DNA of 64,000 bases from assembly GCF_043641925.1 (NCBI RefSeq), contig NZ_JBHZRU010000005.1, forward strand, positions 1 to 64,000. The letters are read 5' to 3'. The position numbers and the translations under genes are program-made. The notes under the pieces were generated by a model, which had not been told where the DNA came from, made no database searches, and saw only the letters and a program-made list of their open reading frames with translations. Of the stretch, positions 53,189 through 62,452 are shown one piece after another (within the stretch, counting starts at the first letter, position 1; each line of letters opens with the position of its first letter). The DNA comes from Paenisporosarcina quisquiliarum_A (GTDB lineage Bacteria; Bacillota; Bacilli; Bacillales_A; Planococcaceae).

Positions 53189-53501
53189 ACATTTTGATTA
53201 ATTCTACAATCGTACCTGTTCGAGCATCGGCGAAAAATTCAAATTGCTCCATCTCGCCTTCGCTAACTCGTGAAATTCCCCCGCGATACACATCAGTGGA
53301 AATTCCTTGGCGATTGAAACCTTCAGTCTTCATATAAATCCAAGAACCGTCAATCGGTCCTTCCTTCTTAAATGACTGTTTCACCCCGTGAAGTACAAGT
53401 TCTGCTGGTTTCAACGGTTCAATACGTTTTGCAACTTCGCGGATTAATAAACCCGCAGCAATTCCAGTGGTGAATCCTATGAATAAGTCACGTGTTTTCA
53501 A
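53187..53501 (-). CDS. ytzB: PepSY-domain small protein (YtzB-like)
   Basis: 104 residues. An N-terminal hydrophobic segment (LFIGFTTGIAAGLLI, 6-20) suggests membrane anchoring. A PepSY-like region follows (STDVYRGGISRVSEGEMEQFEFFADARTGTIVELIKM). Start is TTG at 53501 after AGGGGG. PepSY domains are associated with peptidase inhibition; the neighbour on the other side of the intergenic region is the aminopeptidase gene, as in B. subtilis ytzB-ytoP. Confidence 0.82.
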   Translation of the reverse strand: MKTRDLFIGFTTGIAAGLLIREVAKRIEPLKPAELVLHGVKQSFKKEGPIDGSWIYMKTEGFNRQGISTDVYRGGISRVSEGEMEQFEFFADARTGTIVELIKM

Positions 53502-53668
53502 TTGACCAGCCCCCTATGCAAATTGTAGTAACAGTTTACCATAAGATACGCGAAATCACTCTGTAAAAGAATGCGATAAATAATTCGGAAAGCGAAAGAT
53601 AGGGGTGGAAATACTTTGTCAAGTGGACTACAATATTAAAGAATGTACATAATGAGGAGGATATAAAA

Positions 53669-54742
53669 GTGAATACAGAAACCCTTCAATTATTTAAAAC
53701 ACTAACAGAACTTCCGGGGGCTCCTGGAAATGAGCATGCAATGAGAAAGTTTATGAAAAGTGAACTTGAAAAATATTCAGATGAAATCATTCAAGATCGT
53801 CTTGGCGGAATCTTCGGCGTAAAAAAAGGCGATGACCAAGGACCGAGAATTATGGTGGCAGGTCATATGGATGAAGTTGGATTTATGGTGACACAAATTA
53901 CGGAGAACGGAATGATTCGTTTTCAACCTCTTGGTGGCTGGTGGAGTCAAGTTTTATTAGCACAAAGAGTCGAGATTATTACTGACAATGGACCAGTAGT
54001 TGGTGTAATAGGTTCTATTCCTCCACACTTGTTAAGTGATGAAATGCGTAACAAACCAATGGATATTAAAAATATGTTAATTGATATTGGTGCAGATGAT
54101 CAATCCGATGCGAAGAAAATCGGCATTCGACCAGGACAACAAATTGTACCGGTATGCTCATTTACACCAATGGCGAATAAGAAGAAAATTTTAGCCAAGG
54201 CCTGGGACAACCGATATGGGTGTGGACTGGCGATTGAATTATTAAAAGAGTTAAAAGATGAAACTTTACCAAACACTTTATATTCTGGAGCGAATGTAAT
54301 GGAAGAGGTAGGTCTTCGTGGCGCACAAGCCGCAGCAAACATGATTAATCCAGATTTATTCTTCGCTTTAGATGCGAGTCCAGCTAACGATATGTCTGGA
54401 TCGAAAACCGAATTTGGCCAGCTTGGGAAAGGCACACTTTTACGAATTTTTGATAAATCCATGATTACTCACCGTGGGATGCGAGAATTTGTATTAGATA
54501 CTGCTGAGTCTAACAATATTCCTTATCAGTACTTTATTTCTCAAGGTGGAACAGATGCAGGTAGAGTTCATATGTCTAATGAAGGTGTTCCAAGTGCAGT
54601 TGTGGGTATATGTTCAAGATATATTCATACATCTGGTTCAATCATTCATACAGACGATTATGCTGCAGCAAAAGAGCTAATTGTTAAATTGGTTAAATCT
54701 GCGGATCGTACAACTTTAGAGACCATTCATCAAAATGTTTAA
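53669..54742 (+). CDS. ytoP: M42-family aminopeptidase (YtoP-like)
   Basis: 357 residues. Metal ligands: AGHMDEVGFMVT near 66-77, AWDNRYGCG near 178-186, NVMEEVGLRGAQAA near 211-224, LDASPAND near 231 and HTDD near 327. Members form dodecameric tetrahedral shells that clear short peptides. Start is GTG at 53669, eight bases after GAGGAGG. Single gene with terminator. Confidence 0.92.
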   Translation: MNTETLQLFKTLTELPGAPGNEHAMRKFMKSELEKYSDEIIQDRLGGIFGVKKGDDQGPRIMVAGHMDEVGFMVTQITENGMIRFQPLGGWWSQVLLAQRVEIITDNGPVVGVIGSIPPHLLSDEMRNKPMDIKNMLIDIGADDQSDAKKIGIRPGQQIVPVCSFTPMANKKKILAKAWDNRYGCGLAIELLKELKDETLPNTLYSGANVMEEVGLRGAQAAANMINPDLFFALDASPANDMSGSKTEFGQLGKGTLLRIFDKSMITHRGMREFVLDTAESNNIPYQYFISQGGTDAGRVHMSNEGVPSAVVGICSRYIHTSGSIIHTDDYAAAKELIVKLVKSADRTTLETIHQNV

Positions 54743-54744
54743 AC

Positions 54745-54770
54745 AAAGGAGCCTGAAAGGGCTCCTTTTA
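54745..54770 (+). terminator. M42 aminopeptidase terminator
   Basis: AAAGGAGCC / GGCTCCTTT with loop TGAAAGG, then TTAAA. Confidence 0.75.
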
Positions 54771-54836
54771 AACTGTAAATAAAACAATAAGGGTTTCTTC
54801 TTAAAATTCAATATTAACTTTTATCCTTTACTGAAA

Positions 54837-54979
54837 TAGAAAGTGGTCGGCTCTTTCTTTCGCTTTCCGCGGACGAAACGCCAGCCTCCTCGGCTCAGCT
54901 GTTTGACTTGCTGACCCTGTGGGGTCTAGCGTATTTCGTTTTTCCGCAGGAGTCTTCAGAAATAGCCGTCCACTTTCTA
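54837..54979. repeat. Dispersed GC-rich element A2 (143 bp)
   Basis: Terminal inverted repeat TAGAAAGTGGTCGGCT (54837) versus AGCCGTCCACTTTCTA (54964), 16 bp with one mismatch. The core, read on the minus strand, contains GACTCCTGCGGAAAAACG, AGACCCCACAG, GAGGAGGCT and TCCGCGGAAAGCG, linking it to the other A and B elements. Confidence 0.85.
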
Positions 54980-55041
54980 CTAAAATGTATTGTTAACAGA
55001 GCTATACAAAAATGATTGTTTAAGTTTAAACACATAGCGTA

Positions 55042-55159
55042 TGATTGTAGCGCAAGGCGACTCCTGTGGGACTAGCACGTACTGAAAGCCCGCAGGAACG
55101 GAGTGACGAGGAGATTGAAGGCGTGCCCCACGGAAAGCGTCCGCATGGAGCGGAAATCA
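55042..55159. repeat. Dispersed GC-rich element A3 (118 bp)
   Basis: Ends TGATTGTAGCGC and GAGCGGAAATCA are partly inverted. The core has GGCGACTCCTGTGGGA, AGCACGTACTGAAAGCCCGC, GGAGTGACGAGGAG and CCACGGAAAGCGTCCGCA. Same orientation as A4, opposite to A1 and A2. Confidence 0.85.
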
Positions 55160-55230
55160 ACTTTGTTAGAGTTTTATTATTAGATTATTTATTATGAAAT
55201 TAACTCATGTATATATTTACTGGGATTTTT

Positions 55231-55356
55231 GTTGATTGGAATGGAGGCGGCGACTCCGAGAGGATTAGCAAGAGCTTTAGACCCTGGACTGAGCATCGCG
55301 AAGGAAGCGGCTAAAGCCTTGCCCTCCGGAAAGCGTCCGTCGCAATGGGAATCAAC
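55231..55356. repeat. Dispersed GC-rich element A4 (126 bp)
   Basis: Ends GTTGATT (55231) and AATCAAC (55350) form a perfect 7-bp terminal repeat. The core GGCGGCGACTCCGAGAGGAT, AGACCCTGGACTGAGC and CCGGAAAGCGTCCGTCG matches A1. A 79-codon frame across it has no ribosome site. Elements A2-A4 fill most of 54771-55418. Confidence 0.85.
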
Positions 55357-55418
55357 ATTTTTTACTTATCTCAATTCCATAGTTTCTCACAAATTGTATG
55401 TAGAGGAGAGGCAAATAG

Positions 55419-55940
55419 TTGAAAATAGGCATAGGCACGACAAACCCAGCAAAAACATCGGCAGTTAAACGATTATGCGATATACACTTTCAAGATGCTA
55501 TTATTTCCGAATATAAAGCACATTCTCTTGTTTCAGAACAACCTTTAAGCGACGAGGAAACATTACTTGGCGCAAAAAATAGAGCAACACATGTCCTAGA
55601 ACTCTCAGATGCACAACTTGCATTTGGACTTGAAGGTGGCGTGAAAGAAGTAAACGGTCAAATGTACATATGTAATTGGGGAGCATTAGCTCTAAGAGAT
55701 GGCACTTTTTTTGTAGCAGGTGGAGCGCAAATTCCATTGCCGGAAGAAGTAGCAAAATCTATTCGGGAGGGTTTAGAACTTGGCCCAGTTATGGATGCGT
55801 ATACCAACCGAAGTGGAATTAGTCACTCCGAAGGAGCAGTAGGCGTTTTTACAAATGGTTTATTAAAACGACAAGAAATGTTTGAACATATACTTATTAT
55901 GTTGATTGGACAATATAAGCGCACACAATCCACCATTTAA
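55419..55940 (+). CDS. Inosine/xanthosine triphosphatase (DUF84/YjjX family)
   Basis: 173 residues. Hydrolyses non-canonical purine triphosphates. The N-terminal GIGTTNPAKTSAVK matches the family nucleotide loop; LGAKNRA near 51-57, AFGLEGGVKEVNGQMYICNWGAL near 68-90 and the RSGISHSEGAVGVFTNG block near 130-146 follow. Start is TTG at 55419, eight bases after AGAGGAGAGG. Isolated behind three repeat elements. Confidence 0.85.
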   Translation: MKIGIGTTNPAKTSAVKRLCDIHFQDAIISEYKAHSLVSEQPLSDEETLLGAKNRATHVLELSDAQLAFGLEGGVKEVNGQMYICNWGALALRDGTFFVAGGAQIPLPEEVAKSIREGLELGPVMDAYTNRSGISHSEGAVGVFTNGLLKRQEMFEHILIMLIGQYKRTQSTI

Positions 55941-56012
55941 TACGCTTGAGTTGCAACCATTACCGAACAATATTAAAATGTAAGTACTGCGTAGTTGAAT
56001 GGAGGAAAGAAA

Positions 56013-56531
56013 ATGAATCGAAGTTGGTTGCGGATTTTAATCGCACCTCTCGTCATGATTAGTTTAGTTGGATGTTCAGCATCTGTTGAAAATCAAACAG
56101 AGGATGGCATTCAAGAAGCTAAAGAAGTATTCCAAGGTGATTCCATTAAGCCAAATGAACAAGTAGAATCCGTTCAATTCTATGTTCCAGGTGGCTTTGC
56201 TATAAAAGAGGAATCCGATGAATCAAATATTGTTCTTTCGGATGATCATGACTCATTTGTATTATTTATTAATCCAAACGAAAAAGCAGATAGTCAATTG
56301 TTTTATGACTTATTACTTGCTGAAAAGAAAGACATGATTTTAGCAGAGCAAACGTTTGAACAAAACGGTCGATTTGGTTTTGTTGCTTTATTACCATCCG
56401 GTGAAGAACATTATGAAATTATTGTAAGTAGTGGTGGTTATAAATTATCCACGATATCAGATGAAAATAAAATCGCTGATAACATGCAACAGATGATGGA
56501 AATTATTCGTTCCGTTAAAGTTGAAAAATAA
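56013..56531 (+). CDS. Putative lipoprotein, function unknown
   Basis: 172 residues. MNRSWLRILIAPLVMISLVGC is a lipoprotein signal with lipidated Cys21. The start ATG 56013 is seven bases after GGAGG (six codons inside the longer frame). The mature domain is acidic (VESVQFYVPGGFAIKEESDESN, FVLFINPNEKADSQLFYDLL) and ends in a helix, with no recognised family. It precedes the thioredoxin gene by 14 bases, so the pair may act together outside the membrane or be co-regulated. Confidence 0.78.
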   Translation: MNRSWLRILIAPLVMISLVGCSASVENQTEDGIQEAKEVFQGDSIKPNEQVESVQFYVPGGFAIKEESDESNIVLSDDHDSFVLFINPNEKADSQLFYDLLLAEKKDMILAEQTFEQNGRFGFVALLPSGEEHYEIIVSSGGYKLSTISDENKIADNMQQMMEIIRSVKVEK

Positions 56532-56545
56532 TGGAGGGTTGATGA

Positions 56546-56857
56546 ATGAAGCATTTAGAGTCAGTTGAACAATTTAATGAGTTAAAACAATCTTCAACTG
56601 TTGTGTTCCTATTTACGGCTGACTGGTGTCCGGATTGTCATTTCATCGATCCGTTTATGCCAGAAATCGAACAAACATTTAACAGCCTCACATTCATTTC
56701 AGTTAACCGTGATCAGTTTATCGACATTTGTGCGGAGAATGAAATTTACGGAATTCCTAGTTTTTTAGCTTATAGAGATGGTGTAGAAGTTGGAAGGTTT
56801 GTCAGTAAAGAACGTAAGACGAAACTAGAAATAGAAGAATTCTTAAATAGAATCTAA
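56546..56857 (+). CDS. ytpP: Thioredoxin-like protein (YtpP)
   Basis: 103-residue thioredoxin fold with active-site WCPDC near 27-31 and the cis-Pro in YGIPSFLAY near 72-80. No signal peptide, so cytoplasmic. The CPDC centre differs from the CGPC of thioredoxin, suggesting a different redox potential. RBS GGAGG; 14 bases after the lipoprotein gene. Confidence 0.88.
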   Translation: MKHLESVEQFNELKQSSTVVFLFTADWCPDCHFIDPFMPEIEQTFNSLTFISVNRDQFIDICAENEIYGIPSFLAYRDGVEVGRFVSKERKTKLEIEEFLNRI

Positions 56858-56963
56858 AAATTAAATGGATATAACAATTATTATTTGTTGTAAATGATAT
56901 GAACCGCAATAGTCAAATCTATTGCAGAATCGGCTGTCTATTTAATAGTTCCAATAAATAATG

Positions 56964-57000
56964 AACGGTTCCGCCATATCGGTGTGAGCCGTTTACTTTT
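56964..57000 (+). terminator. Terminator-like hairpin after ytpP
   Basis: AACGGTTC / GAGCCGTT with a 14-base loop, then TACTTTTG. Weak, just before the ytpQ ribosome site. Confidence 0.5.
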
Positions 57001-57017
57001 GTAGAGGATGTGAATGT

Positions 57018-57833
57018 ATGAATTCAGAGCAATTGGTAAATCGTTTAAAAGAAAAGTTAGCTGATCCAAACTTTAATTGGCAATTCGATAAAAAAACAGA
57101 TCGAATCCGGTTAGACCATGCTGTATTAAATAAAGGAATGGATATATCTTTACCTGAAATCTTAGCTAAGTATGAAGTGAAGAAAGAACAAGCGATTGAT
57201 GAAGTTGTGTATACGATTAGCCAAACATTTTCTGCAATGGAGATGGAAGCAAAGGGACTTATTCAATCTAATCATTCCATTTTTCCGGTTATTAGATCAA
57301 CGTCATTCCCAACAAAATCGAATGATGGTGAACTCTTCATTACTTCTGATCATACTGCGGAGACAAGAATTTATTATGCCTTAGATTTAGGGAATACGTA
57401 TCGCTTGATTGACCAAAAGGTGTTAAATGAATTAAACCTGTCCGAATCCCTTGTTAAAGAAACTGCTCGTTTCCAAGTTAGAAAATTAGCTATTAAATTA
57501 AAAGAAGATCATGTAGCAGGTAATGTTTTTTATTTCTTAAATGTAAATGATGGTTATGATGCTAGCCGTATTTTAAATGAATCATTCTTAAAAGAAATGG
57601 AAGCGAAAATAGAAGGGGATATGACTTTATCTGTCCCTCATCAAGACGTATTGATAATTGGCGATATACGAAATGATGTAGGATATGATGTTCTTGCACA
57701 GATGACAATGCATTTCTTTACTGTCGGAACGGTTCCTGTTACATCCTTATCGTTTCTTTATGAAAATGGAGAGTTAGAGCCAATATTTATCATGGCTAAA
57801 AATCGAGTTGAAAAGGAGAAAGAAAATAAATGA
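57018..57833 (+). CDS. ytpQ: DUF1444 protein (YtpQ)
   Basis: 271 residues, soluble, mixed helix-strand, colinear with the DUF1444 family (RLDHAVLNKGMDISLPEILAKYE; IFPVIRSTSFPTK; LYALD-type strands). It overlaps ytpR by ATGA, as in B. subtilis. Function unknown; neighbours suggest a link to translation or redox housekeeping. Confidence 0.85.
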   Translation: MNSEQLVNRLKEKLADPNFNWQFDKKTDRIRLDHAVLNKGMDISLPEILAKYEVKKEQAIDEVVYTISQTFSAMEMEAKGLIQSNHSIFPVIRSTSFPTKSNDGELFITSDHTAETRIYYALDLGNTYRLIDQKVLNELNLSESLVKETARFQVRKLAIKLKEDHVAGNVFYFLNVNDGYDASRILNESFLKEMEAKIEGDMTLSVPHQDVLIIGDIRNDVGYDVLAQMTMHFFTVGTVPVTSLSFLYENGELEPIFIMAKNRVEKEKENK

Positions 57834-58435
57834 ATATGTTTTATAACACACAAGGAATTGGTGACGTTTTACTCGTCCAATTAACTATGGATTCATTCGA
57901 AAATATCGAATCTGAAACAAAAGGTGACATTACTTTAATAAAAGATGCACAATCAGGAAAAGTTGGAGCATTTAATTTATTTCAAGCAAGCAATTATGTA
58001 AGCATTGCTGATAAAGGTTCAGTAGAAATAACGGAAGATCTTGTTGCTAAGGTACAAGAGGTATTAACTAAAAACGGTGTGGACTTAGTTTTAGAAATCG
58101 ATTTGTCGCCGAAATTTGTTGTTGGACATGTTACTTCAAAAGAAAAACATCCGAATGCAGACAAATTAAACGTATGCCAAGTTAACGTTGGGAATGAGAC
58201 CATACAAATAGTTTGTGGTGCATCTAATGTCGACGAAGGTCAAAAAGTAGTTGTCGCAAAAGTCGGAGCTGTCATGCCATCTGGTTTAGTTATTCGTGAT
58301 GCAGAACTAAGAGGCGTACCTTCTAGCGGTATGATTTGTTCAGCAAAAGAGTTAGCAATCCCAGATGCACCAACTGAAAAAGGCATTTTAGTATTAGAAG
58401 AATCGACAGAAGTAGGAATTCCATTTACAATCTAA
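57830..58435 (+). CDS. ytpR: tRNA-binding-domain protein (YtpR)
   Basis: 201 residues. The N-terminal 90 residues belong to the YtpR/DUF4479 type; the C-terminal half is an EMAP/tRNA_bind OB fold (FVVGHVTSKEKHPNADKLNVCQVNVG near 95-120, and VCGASNVDEGQKVVVAKVGAVMP near 126-148), as in PheT and MetG extensions. Probably binds tRNA; no catalytic domain. Confidence 0.9.
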   Translation: MNMFYNTQGIGDVLLVQLTMDSFENIESETKGDITLIKDAQSGKVGAFNLFQASNYVSIADKGSVEITEDLVAKVQEVLTKNGVDLVLEIDLSPKFVVGHVTSKEKHPNADKLNVCQVNVGNETIQIVCGASNVDEGQKVVVAKVGAVMPSGLVIRDAELRGVPSSGMICSAKELAIPDAPTEKGILVLEESTEVGIPFTI

Positions 58436-58447
58436 TACATTTTACAA

Positions 58448-58490
58448 GGCTAAGTATCCATTTTTAAGGATTCTTAGTCTTTTCTTTTTA
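58448..58490 (+). terminator. ytpR terminator
   Basis: GGCTAAGTATCC / GGATTCTTAGTC, imperfect 12-bp stem, then TTTTCTTTTT. Confidence 0.75.
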
Positions 58491-58556
58491 GATTCATTTA
58501 AAACGCAAGGCAAAACTGATAAAATGGAAATATTGAAATGAAAAGAGGGTTTTATT

Positions 58557-60836
58557 TTGAAATGGTTGACCAATAAATTGCAACGCTTGTTTTCAACAGA
58601 TCGAGAGGATTCTGTTGAAATCGAAAGTGAACTTGAATACACGGATACTAAAGTATACATAGATAAAAAAACACCGTTTAGGTTTCCATTAATTAGTGAT
58701 GATGAAAAAGAACATAAAAATGATGGTCACATTCCTCTTATGAAAGATGAGGAAGATCTAGAGGGAGACATCCAGCCTCTTTATATGCATAAGAAATGGC
58801 AACAAAATCGTCCGACTGCACCAGTCACTCAAACGATAAAAAAACTAGAAATCAAAGCGATTCCACAAACAAAGAAAATACCAGTGGCGACAAAAACGTT
58901 TACGCCGACTCAAGTTCCTTCACCCATACATGGATTTGCACGTCCGAATGCTAAAACGGGTAAGCCAATTGAAGAATTACTTGCTAAAAAAAATCTGGAC
59001 GATCCTAATGCGAGTAAAGCATTGAGGATTAGTACTGAGCCAGAACCATTAAAGATTAGTGAAAGACAAGAAGAAATAACGAAACCGATCATTTTATCTG
59101 AACCTACTCGTGAGATTCCAAATACATCTGAATCTCAAAAAGAAATAATCAGCAAAGAAGAGGTACATGAAAAAGAGATTCAAGCAATTCAAGTTGAACC
59201 AGTTTTAGAAAAACCAACATCAAACAAAACTTTACCCTTCAATGTCATGATGTTGAAATCGGATAAGCAAAAGCTTGGAAACAAAATGGACATGCCTTCT
59301 AAAGTACAAACTAATAACTCTTTTAATCAACCGGTTGCAACTGAAGTGGTTGCAACAAATATGGCACCTGTTAAACCGATTGCACCAGTTGAAACGAAGC
59401 CAGTTGCTTTGCCAACCGAAGAGAATGGCTACATCTTTCCACCACACCAATTCTTAGTACCACCTGAGCAGAAAACACAGGACACCGAATGGATGGAAAT
59501 GCAGGCAACGAGATTAGTAGAAGCGTTATCCTACTTTCAAGTAAAAGGTGAAATTATTCAGATGGTGCAAGGTCCTGCTGTCACTCAATTTGAAATGACA
59601 GTCGGGAATGGCACGAAAGTAAGTAAAATCAGAAATCTCGCAGACGATTTAAAACTTGCGTTAGCTGCAAAAGATATTCGTATTCAAGCACCGATTCCAG
59701 GTAAGAGTTCAATTGGAATTGAAATACCAAATCGAGTATCTAGACCGGTTCGTATTTCAGAAGTTGTAGATAGTGAGCCTTTTAAAACGTCCGATTCACC
59801 CTTAGAGGCAGCACTAGGTCTAGACCTCACTGGTAAACCAGTGACCATTGATTTGCGAAAAATGCCACATGGTTTAATTGCTGGAGCTACAGGTTCAGGT
59901 AAATCAGTATGTATTAACTCATTATTAATTAGTTTGTTATACAAATCGAATCCTTCCGAACTGAAATTGTTACTAATTGATCCGAAGATGGTGGAGCTCG
60001 CTCCATTTAATCATATTCCTCACTTAGTAAGTCCTGTAATTACCGATGTGAAAGCTGCGACTGCTGCTTTAAGATGGGCAGTTGAAGAGATGGAAAGACG
60101 TTATCAATTATTTGCACATGTTGGCGTTCGTGATATTACTCGTTACAACTCAATAGCAACTGAAAAACGTCAATTTGCACAAAAAATGCCTTATCTTTTA
60201 ATCGTTATTGATGAATTAGCTGATTTAATGATGATGGCACCAACTGAAGTGGAGGAAGCCATTTGTCGAATTGCTCAAAAAGCAAGAGCGTGTGGCATAC
60301 ATTTAGTAGTAGCGACACAACGTCCATCTGTAGATGTCATTACGGGCTTAATAAAAGCAAATATCCCAACTCGTATTGCTTTCTCAGTATCATCTCAAGT
60401 TGATTCTCGCACGATCCTGGATACACAGGGTGCAGAACGATTATTAGGACGCGGAGACATGTTGTACTTAGGAAATGGAATGTCAGCTCCAGTGCGTCTG
60501 CAAGGTACTTATGTGACCGATGATGAAATGGAAGCTATTATTGAACACGTAAGAAGCCAAGGAGAGCCTGAATACTTATTCGAGCAAGATGAGCTAGTAC
60601 GACGACTCGAAGTTTCTGACGATCAAGACGAACTTTTTGAAGAAGCCTGTCGATTCATTTTAGAACAAGGTTCTGCTTCTACCTCGTTACTCCAACGCAA
60701 ATTCCATATTGGATATAACCGAGCGGCAAGGTTAGTGGATTTAATGGAACAACATGGTTACGTCTCTGAGCAAAAAGGAAGCAAGGCGAGAGAGGTCTTT
60801 ATTACTGAAAATGATCTCGAAGCATTATTTGGATGA
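58557..60836 (+). CDS. sftA: Septum-associated DNA translocase SftA
   Basis: FtsK/SpoIIIE ATPase of 759 residues without N-terminal membrane helices, which distinguishes SftA from SpoIIIE. Residues 1-290 form a Pro/Lys/Glu-rich flexible linker. The motor follows: FEMTVGNGTKVSKIRNLADDL near 344, Walker A GATGSGKS near 443-450, and Walker B LIVIDELADLMM near 546-557. The C-terminal winged-helix gamma domain (about 690-759) carries RKFHIGYNRAARLVD. Start is TTG at 58557 after AGAGGG. Clears chromosome from the closing septum. Confidence 0.93.
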   Translation: MKWLTNKLQRLFSTDREDSVEIESELEYTDTKVYIDKKTPFRFPLISDDEKEHKNDGHIPLMKDEEDLEGDIQPLYMHKKWQQNRPTAPVTQTIKKLEIKAIPQTKKIPVATKTFTPTQVPSPIHGFARPNAKTGKPIEELLAKKNLDDPNASKALRISTEPEPLKISERQEEITKPIILSEPTREIPNTSESQKEIISKEEVHEKEIQAIQVEPVLEKPTSNKTLPFNVMMLKSDKQKLGNKMDMPSKVQTNNSFNQPVATEVVATNMAPVKPIAPVETKPVALPTEENGYIFPPHQFLVPPEQKTQDTEWMEMQATRLVEALSYFQVKGEIIQMVQGPAVTQFEMTVGNGTKVSKIRNLADDLKLALAAKDIRIQAPIPGKSSIGIEIPNRVSRPVRISEVVDSEPFKTSDSPLEAALGLDLTGKPVTIDLRKMPHGLIAGATGSGKSVCINSLLISLLYKSNPSELKLLLIDPKMVELAPFNHIPHLVSPVITDVKAATAALRWAVEEMERRYQLFAHVGVRDITRYNSIATEKRQFAQKMPYLLIVIDELADLMMMAPTEVEEAICRIAQKARACGIHLVVATQRPSVDVITGLIKANIPTRIAFSVSSQVDSRTILDTQGAERLLGRGDMLYLGNGMSAPVRLQGTYVTDDEMEAIIEHVRSQGEPEYLFEQDELVRRLEVSDDQDELFEEACRFILEQGSASTSLLQRKFHIGYNRAARLVDLMEQHGYVSEQKGSKAREVFITENDLEALFG

Positions 60837-60901
60837 TTCATAGCGAATACATTTGGAAATGGATGTATATGCTTTGTTAAATAGTAAGAAAAAACGTTCA
60901 T

Positions 60902-60930
60902 TTCTTGAGAAGATTAATTGATGATATAAT
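60902..60930 (+). promoter_or_regulatory. Promoter of murC
   Basis: TTCTTG, a 17-base spacer and a perfect TATAAT lie 55 bases before the murC start. Confidence 0.55.
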
Positions 60931-60985
60931 AGGGTAAGTAATTTAAGAGAAAAGTTCGGGTACCTTTCCCAGGAGGTTATATATA

Positions 60986-62284
60986 ATGACATTGTTTCAT
61001 TTTACAGGTATTAAAGGGTCAGGTATGAGTTCACTGGCTCAAATTTTGCATGATGCTGGAAATCAAGTTCAAGGGTCAGATATTGAAAAGCACTTCTTCA
61101 CAGAAGATCCACTTCATAAAAGAGGAATTACGATTCTTCCTTTTAATAAAGATAATATTCAAGAAGGAATGACTGTTATAGCAGGAAACGCTTTTCGTGA
61201 TGATCATGAAGAATTAGTTGAAGCTAAAAATAAGGGCATTGAAGTAATTCGTTACCATGTATTCTTAGGAGATTTAATGAACCAGTTTATATCAATTGGT
61301 ATAACAGGATCTCATGGGAAAACATCAACAACTGGTTTGATGTCACATGTATTAGGTGGTCATGCACCTACGTCATACCTAATCGGAGATGGAACAGGCC
61401 ATGGTACTGAAGATGCCACGTATTTTGCTTTTGAAGCATGTGAATATAGACGTCACTTCTTAGCGTACCACCCGGACTACATGATTATGACCAATGTAGA
61501 TTTCGATCACCCAGATTATTTTGGTGGAATTGATGATGTATTTTCGGCATTTCAAACGATGGCTTTGCAGGTGAATAAAGCAATTATCGCTTGTGGTGAT
61601 GATGAGCATTTGCAAAAAATTCAAGCGAATGTACCGGTTGTGTTTTATGGATTTGGATCTGAAAATGATTTCGAAGCAAGAAATGTAACCAAAACAACGA
61701 CTGGTTCAACATTTGATGTGTTTGTTCGAAATGAATTCTATTACACGTTTGAAATTCCATTATTCGGAGATCACACGGTTTTAAATGCCTTAGCTGTCAT
61801 CTCTCTTTGTCACTATGAAGGTATCAAAGCTGAGACAATACAAGCGCAATTAGCAACGTTTAAAGGTGTTAAACGTAGATTTACAGAAAGCGAAAAAGGT
61901 GGCCATATTCTAATCGATGATTATGCTCACCATCCGACTGAAATCAAAGCAACGATTCAATCTGCACGACAAAAATATCCGGAACGCGAAATTGTAGCTA
62001 TCTTCCAACCACATACATTTTCTCGAACTCGAACTTTTTTAAATGAGTTTGCTGTAAGTTTAGAAGGTGCGGATGCTGTTTATTTATGTGATATATTCGG
62101 TTCTGCTCGTGAAAATGTAGGAGATTTATCAATTGGTGATTTAAGTGAGTTAATCCCAAATTGTTCTGTCCTAACAACTGAAGAGATTGATCGATTACTA
62201 AACCACAAAAATGCAGTCTTTTTATTCATGGGTGCAGGAGATGTACAAAAATTCCAACGTGCTTTTGAAGAAAAAATTATATAA
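60986..62284 (+). CDS. murC: UDP-N-acetylmuramate-L-alanine ligase
   Basis: 432 residues, Mur ligase family. FTGIKGSGMSSLAQILHDAG near 5-24 binds the UDP substrate, GITGSHGKTSTTGLM near 106-120 is the ATP P-loop, DYAHHPTEIKATI near 311-323 and FQPHTFSRT near 338-346 are late-domain signatures. First amino-acid addition in cytoplasmic peptidoglycan synthesis. RBS AGGAGG. Confidence 0.97.
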   Translation: MTLFHFTGIKGSGMSSLAQILHDAGNQVQGSDIEKHFFTEDPLHKRGITILPFNKDNIQEGMTVIAGNAFRDDHEELVEAKNKGIEVIRYHVFLGDLMNQFISIGITGSHGKTSTTGLMSHVLGGHAPTSYLIGDGTGHGTEDATYFAFEACEYRRHFLAYHPDYMIMTNVDFDHPDYFGGIDDVFSAFQTMALQVNKAIIACGDDEHLQKIQANVPVVFYGFGSENDFEARNVTKTTTGSTFDVFVRNEFYYTFEIPLFGDHTVLNALAVISLCHYEGIKAETIQAQLATFKGVKRRFTESEKGGHILIDDYAHHPTEIKATIQSARQKYPEREIVAIFQPHTFSRTRTFLNEFAVSLEGADAVYLCDIFGSARENVGDLSIGDLSELIPNCSVLTTEEIDRLLNHKNAVFLFMGAGDVQKFQRAFEEKII

Positions 62285-62292
62285 AAGATGAG

Positions 62293-62319
62293 CTCTAGCC
62301 ATATTTGGCTAGAGTTTTT
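62293..62319 (+). terminator. murC terminator
   Basis: CTCTAGCCA / TGGCTAGAG with loop TATT, then TTTTTATTTT. Confidence 0.9.
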
Positions 62320-62390
62320 ATTTTGCAGGATTATATCGGTATTTATCAGCAGGATTTTTGAAGCTTTTGTAGAATAAAGATATCATTCAC

Positions 62391-62416
62391 GTTTAATTAC
62401 TGCTGTGAATGGGAAC
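62391..62416 (+). promoter_or_regulatory. Sigma-B-type promoter of ytxGH
   Basis: GTTTAA, 14 bases, GGGAAC. This matches GTTTAA-N12-15-GGGTAT at the -35 fully and the -10 in four of six bases, 37 bases before the ytxG start. B. subtilis ytxGHJ is known to be sigma-B dependent. Confidence 0.65.
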
Positions 62417-62452
62417 ATAGTTTATATGAACATCATAGAGGAGGAATAAAGT

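Noticed and set aside
55229..55468. 79-codon plus-strand frame
   Set aside because: It reads through element A4 and into the NTPase gene in another frame, with no ribosome site.
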